NCBI GenBank assembly: GCA_959347315.1
Contig: OY365808.1
Coordinates: forward strand, 235,917 to 299,916
From: Bimastos eiseni
Lineage: Eukaryota; Annelida; Clitellata; Crassiclitellata; Lumbricidae
DNA: 64,000 nucleotides
Direction: 5' to 3'
The position numbers and the translations under genes are program-made. The notes under the pieces are model-generated. The model had not been told where the DNA came from. It saw only the letters and a program-made list of their open reading frames with translations, and ran no database searches. Below, in pieces: positions 60,001 to 64,000 of the stretch (positions are counted from its first letter, which is position 1; each line of letters begins with the position of its first letter).

Positions 60001-63000
60001 ATCTAATTCTGGTGCTATATGAATGCTGTCTATTCCAGGTGAAGACATTGGACACAGTTCCTGATATGGAGATGATCATTTTTCTTCCAGAACTTCTCGA
60101 TGGACTCTTCCTCATTCTGGGAGACAACAATCATGAGATACGACAAATGTAAATTAATCTAAATTATGATTAATAAACAGATTTAGGGCAGGAAGGTTGT
60201 TCCAGTTAGCACTCATTGGATAAAGAAGTCCAGCTGATTATTTGTTATCTTAGCAAACAGAACGTCTACTGGTGATGACATCAATGAACTCACTCGATTT
60301 AACCATTGTTAAGACTATCCTATTTAAATGGGGGTTGGGTTGGTAGCACTTCTGAGTAAATGTCTTGAAGGGATGCTATATAAATCCTCCAAATAAATAT
60401 AATAGAAATTGTCTGACTTTTCCTTTGGTAGAATAGAATCTATGTCTCAGAAGAGAGAGTAATTAATGTTACTTTGGCATTGGCAGTGCCTCATGGAAGC
60501 ACCTCGACCAAACATCGCCTCACATTCTCGGTTGTTGGCCCTTCCACCTCGAACACACTCCCCTTAGAGATGCGACTGTTGCCGAGTAGACGTCTTAAAG
60601 GGGTGCTATATAAATGTAGAAATGAATGTATTTGTGTGATATTGAGAGTCTGATGTCACCTGTGACAGACGTTTTGTCGTCATGTACTTTTGTGCAGTCG
60701 TAGTTTTCTTCTGTTCAGGTGCGAAGGTGTTCTCGGTGAATTCCTGCTCAACATCGGAAAGGGAAAGAGCAAAGTGGAATTCCAGTCAATGGCCAACATT
60801 CTCGTTGTTCACAGCCAATCACAGGGTCAGTCGTCAATCCTCTTCCTCCTCCTCCTCCTCTTCCGTTGCTCCTCCTCCTCCTCCTCCATTTCCTCTCCAC
60901 CTCCTCTTCCATTGCTCCTCCTCTTCTTCCATTGCTCCTCTTCCTCCTCCTCTTCCATTGCTCCTCCTCTTCTTCCATTGCTCCTCTTCCTCCTCTTCTT
61001 CCATTGCTCCTCTTCCTCCTCCTCTTCCATTGCTCCTCCTCTTCTTCCATTGCTCCTCTTCCTCCTCCTCTTCCATTGCTCCTCCTCTTCTTCCATTGCT
61101 CCTCTTCCTCCTCCTCTTCCATTGCTCCTCCTCTTCTTCCATTGCTCCTCTTCCTCCTCTTCTTCCATTGCTCCTCTTCCTCCTCCTCTTCCATTGCTCC
61201 TCCTCTTCTTCCATTGCTCCTCTTCCTCCTCCTCTTCCATTGCTCCTCCTCTTCTTCCATTGCTCCTCTTCCTCCTCCTCTTCCATTGCTCCTCCTCTTC
61301 TTCCATTGCTCCTCTTCCTCCTCCTCTTCCATTGCTCCTCCTCTTCTTCCATTGCTCCTCTTCCTCCTCTTCTTCCATTGCTCCTCTTCCTCCTCCTCTT
61401 CCATTGCTCCTCCTCTTCTTCCATTGCTCCTCTTCCTCCTCCTCTTCCATTGCTCCTCCTCTTCTTCCATTGCTCCTCTTCCTCCTCCTCTTCCATTGCT
61501 CCTCCTCTTCTTCCATTGCTCCTCTTCCTCCTCCTCTTCCATTGCTCCTCCTCTTCTTCCATTGCTCCTCTTCCTCCTCCTCTTCCATTGCTCCTCCTCT
61601 TCTTCCATTGCTCCTCTTCCTCCTCCTCTTCCATTGCTCCTCCTCTTCTTCCATTGCTCCTCTTCCTCCTCTTCTTCCATTGCTCCTCTTCCTCCTCCTC
61701 TTCCATTGCTCCTCCTCTTCTTCCATTGCTCCTCTTCCTCCTCCTCTTCCATTGCTCCTCCTCTTCTTCCATTGCTCCTCTTCCTCCTCCTCTTCCATTG
61801 CTCCTCTTCCTCCTCCTCCTCCATTGCTCCTCCTCCTCCTCCTCCTCCATTTCCTCTCCTCTTCTGCTTCTGCCTTCTCCTGCTACAATGAAGAGGTGTT
61901 ATGCTGAGGTCATTTCCAGGGGCTGAGGTTATTTTATGATCCATCTTATTCATTCATTCGTTCTTTCATTCATTCATTCAATGCAAAGTTCGATGTAGCG
62001 CCCCTTCAAGGTTACTGCTGAGGAGCGCAAATGAGTTGAGCTTTGAGCAGAGAAAAGTCAGCCATTTCTATGATCAGTTGATGCATTGCAATTGGCAAAG
62101 GAGTTTCTGGTTTGTTTCTGATGATTGGAGGAAGTGATGTGTGATGTCGTTTTGGTTGATTGCTTCTCTTTCAGATGATTTGATTCAGTTCACAGCGATC
62201 TCTTGGCTCAAGGAATTCATTCATTTGTCTGGATTGGCGATGCTTCCGTTCGCTTCTGGAATCCTTGCATCCGTTCTTCCGTGTCTCGCTTATGACAACG
62301 AATCAAAACTCAGAATCCTTTTTGGCCAATAAACTAAATAATACAGTCTATGTTTTTAATTTCATGTGACTTATTCACTGGGTAAAGGACGGTGGAAAAT
62401 GACTAATGGTCAGTTACTGAACTCGGTTCTGTGAGCACTTATGAGTCCAGAGTAAAGAACACGCCCTGTGTAATTGGTAAGCCAGAATAAAGATGAACCC
62501 AAGTGAAGATGAACCTGGGATAGAGATGAGCCCAGAGCAGAGATGTGTGTGTGTGTGTGTGTGAGTGAGTGCGTGTGTGTGGTGTATTCGAGAGATGAGC
62601 ACGCGACATGTGATGATGATGAGATGATGAAATACTTTTTTTGCTTTCATCCAATGATGACGTCAACAGATGAAGACAGACAGAGGCCTTGTCTTGGCTT
62701 TGATGCTTTTGCAGACAATTGTTGGAGAAAGTTGAGACTGTTTGATAAACTGTTCATAAGCGTGTTGGGTGGAATTGGGTGTCACGGTGGGATTGGATGT
62801 CGCGGTGGGGTTGGGTGTCATGGTGGGATTGGGTGTCATGGTGGAATTGGGTGTCACAGTGCGATTGTATGTCGCAGTGGGGTTGGGTGTCACGGTGGGA
62901 TTGGGTGTCATGGTGGGATTGGGTGTTGCGGTGGGATTGGATGTCGCGGTGGGGTTGGGTGTCACGGTGGGATTGGGTGTCACGGCGGGATTGGATGTCG

Positions 63001-63336
63001 CGGTGGGGTTGGGTGTCACGGTGGGATTGGGTATCATGGTGGGATTGGGTGTTGCGGTGGGATTGGGTGTCGCGGTGGGATTGGGTGTCACGATGGAATT
63101 GGGTGTCACGGTGAGGTGGGTGTCAGAGTGGTAGTGGGTGTCTGGGTAAATTTCATGTTATTTTCAGGAAAGTCATTAGGCATAGAAAGCAGTTGAATAT
63201 TAATTATTGATGATAAAGCTAACTGATGACGTGGGTGTGTGTGTGTGTAGATTTCTTTCTTAATTAGTCCTTAGATATACGTGAAGCGGCCAAATCCGTG
63301 AATGATGGTCTAATGAAACTTGTTCAGGGAGAAGAC
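57009..63336 (+). CDS. VAC14: VAC14, scaffold of the PIKfyve/FIG4 complex; runs off the right edge
   Basis: HEAT-repeat scaffold that holds the PI3P 5-kinase PIKfyve and phosphatase FIG4 on endolysosomes, controlling PI(3,5)P2. Exons: 57009-57109, 57680-57830, 58495-58662, 58958-59020, 59642-59749, 60039-60148, 60719-60825, 62175-62312, 63275-63336 (last donor GTAACA tentative). This gives 336 residues; the human protein is about 780, so more than half lies outside. Landmarks: [124 protein letters not shown] and [13 protein letters not shown], all in human order. The ATG has A at -3 and G at +4. Donors GTCGGG and GTCTTA are weak. The 62312/63275 junction requires a non-GT donor that fits the U12 consensus. 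Introns hold three minisatellites and LINE ends. Confidence 0.93.
57245..57535 (-). repeat. CCGAAACCC-family foldback repeat, inverted copy
   Basis: The reverse-orientation copy lies in VAC14 intron 1. It starts CATCGAAACCCGAATCCCCG and ends GGGATTCGGGTTTAGGCG, with GGCCAAAAGTCC and CATCAATCC words between. Confidence 0.7.
58130..58190 (-). mobile_element. LINE 3' tail fragment
   Basis: On the minus strand, GAGTAGATGTCTTGAAAGGG then GTGCTATATAAATGCACG match the tail of the other LINE ends. It lies in VAC14 intron 2. Confidence 0.6.
59333..59540. repeat. 16-bp minisatellite (ACCTGTTGTCTGTTGT)
   Basis: About 12 near-perfect copies lie in VAC14 intron 4. Because 16 bp is not a multiple of three, all frames cycle through the same peptide; none contains a stop, so long artefact frames appear on both strands. 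Confidence 0.95.
60283..60395 (+). mobile_element. LINE 3' end fragment A
   Basis: Ends with GAGTAAATGTCTTGAAGGG and ATGCTATATAAATCC, the recurrent LINE tail, preceded by a decayed RT C-terminus. In VAC14 intron 6. Confidence 0.55.
60484..60625 (+). mobile_element. LINE 3' end fragment B
   Basis: The frame encodes [20 protein letters not shown], comparable to the VGP..WN.LP..LR motif of LINE RT C-termini. It is followed by CGTCTTAAAGGGGTGCTATA. In VAC14 intron 6. Confidence 0.7.
60838..61855. repeat. 1-kb pyrimidine minisatellite, about 46-bp unit
   Basis: About 20 copies of a unit made of CTCCTCTTCCTCCTCCTCTT, CCATTGCTCCTCCTCTTC and TTCCATTG lie in VAC14 intron 7, beginning about 12 bp after the exon 7 donor. 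The + strand is nearly all pyrimidine. Lack of stops yields open frames of 320-415 codons in several frames on both strands, which are artefacts. Some units carry CTTCTTCCATTG in place of CTCTTCCATTG, giving higher-order alternation. Confidence 0.96.
61975..62030 (-). mobile_element. LINE 3' tail fragment
   Basis: On the minus strand, TCAGCAGTAACCTTGAAGGG then GCGCTACATCG and (TGAA)n match the LINE tail. In VAC14 intron 7. Confidence 0.5.
62766..63125. repeat. 18-bp minisatellite (GGTGTCACGGTGGGATTG)
   Basis: About 20 imperfect copies lie in VAC14 intron 8. As 18 is a multiple of three, each frame repeats a six-residue motif (for example GCHGGI), creating a false 217-codon frame from 62543 to 63196. 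Confidence 0.93.
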
Positions 63337-64000
63337 GTAACAGTCGGTCAGTCAGTGGCAATTCCCTTCTTTACGCTCATATTATCGATTGAATGTACGT
63401 GTGTTGGTGATGGCTCAACGAAACAAAACTGGTGAGAGTTGGGTCGTCTAAGAAATGAAGGTAGCACATTGAGGATGAGCAATATGAAATGGATGATGCA
63501 ATTGGTTGAAAATGAAATTACATTTGATTATGGACTGAGCAGAGATGGATGGATGGACGGACGGACGGACGGACGGACGGATGGATGGACGGACACAGGA
63601 AGAGGGTTCCAAATCTAGGTCTGGCAATCAAAAGAGTTGTTTGCTAAGAACATAGCAGTGTAAAGAAAGCAGTGTTTAGTTGTTTTTGGTCGTCCTTGTT
63701 ATCAGCATAATCAAATTACATATAGTCACTGTGTACTTATGTTTAAACAAAAGAGTAATAACAACTGTAAATTTATTCTATTCTATTTACGGATTTATGA
63801 AGCGCCTCTCACAGTACAACCTAATCAGAGGCCCTCCCAGTGCGAGAAACCCCTAGAGAAAAGAAAAGTCTTAAGAGAACGAGCAGAAACAGTTGTGCTA
63901 CTAGATAAGATTGCAGCACGAGTAACAGCAAGAAGGCTGTTCCATAGCAAAGGGTCAACAGAGGCATAGGCACGATGTTGAGCTGTGGCAGTTCTAGACT
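63337..64000. other. Right edge: VAC14 intron 9 sequence
   Basis: No further VAC14 exon is recognised before the window ends. A GGAC/GGAT tetranucleotide run lies at 63545-63594. From about 63760, TTTATGAAGCGCCTCTCAC and the following open frame look repeat-derived but match no family I can name. Confidence 0.5.

Noticed and set aside
60682..61953. Open frames of 320-415 codons on both strands
   Set aside because: They are products of the 46-bp pyrimidine minisatellite in VAC14 intron 7; several frames on both strands are equally open, and the true exon 7 is only 60719-60825.
62279..62284. GT inside CCGTGTCTCG as the VAC14 exon 8 donor
   Set aside because: Using it would delete the conserved CLAYD segment from the protein.
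62543..63196. 217-codon frame of repeated Gly-Cys-His-Gly-Gly-Ile
   Set aside because: It comes from an 18-bp minisatellite within a VAC14 intron and has no start context, domain or splice partner.
63261..63266. Upstream AG as the acceptor of VAC14 exon 9
   Set aside because: The AG at 63265-63266 would add residues without match to the family and lies only about 4 nt from the likely branch A; the AG at 63273-63274 fits phase and distance.

Overview
This is metazoan nuclear DNA. It is AT-rich and dense in introns and repeats. All six recognisable genes are split into short exons with GT-AG introns (one candidate exception), and intergenic space is filled with microsatellites, minisatellites, SINEs, LINE 3' ends and short DNA transposons. 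A nuclear receptor with both zinc fingers shows an animal. The diverged RNASEK, TTC5, MRPL3 and VAC14 proteins suggest a non-vertebrate, probably marine invertebrate, but I cannot place the phylum. Gene names rest on remembered protein families; no search was run. Exon joins were checked by reading frame and phase, and every complete model sums to a multiple of three.

Layout. 1-8443: no gene, mostly repeats. 8444-19269 (+): 16-exon gene for a 626-residue SAP-acidic-RRM-RGG RNA/DNA-binding protein, with a likely 3'UTR intron and poly(A) signal near 20671. 22161-23480 (+): two-exon RNASEK. 23481-28758: gene-poor, with small transposons. 28759-33852 (+): six-exon orphan nuclear receptor of 426 residues. 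35558-42670 (-): TTC5 (Strap), nine exons, N-terminal exon not found. 45660-55845 (-): MRPL3 (uL3m), nine exons, complete at 383 residues. 57009 to the right edge (+): first nine exons (336 residues) of VAC14, head to head with MRPL3 about 1.16 kb away.

The genes do not form a pathway. RNASEK is linked to the V-ATPase, VAC14 scaffolds the PIKfyve/FIG4 complex on endolysosomes, MRPL3 belongs to the mitochondrial ribosome, TTC5 is a TPR cofactor, and the other two act in the nucleus. Their adjacency looks like ordinary gene order.

The most interesting points are: (1) a candidate U12-type intron in VAC14 whose donor fits the minor-spliceosome consensus except for GA at +1/+2; (2) a stack of three hAT-like elements inside one another in MRPL3 intron 1, with a SINE in the innermost; (3) a second stack in a TTC5 intron (LINE 3' end, then a TTAA-flanked element, then a CATA microsatellite, then a solo LTR); (4) a nuclear receptor with an EACKA P-box on an otherwise NR1-like body; and (5) an unplaced SAP-RRM-RGG protein with an unassigned middle domain.
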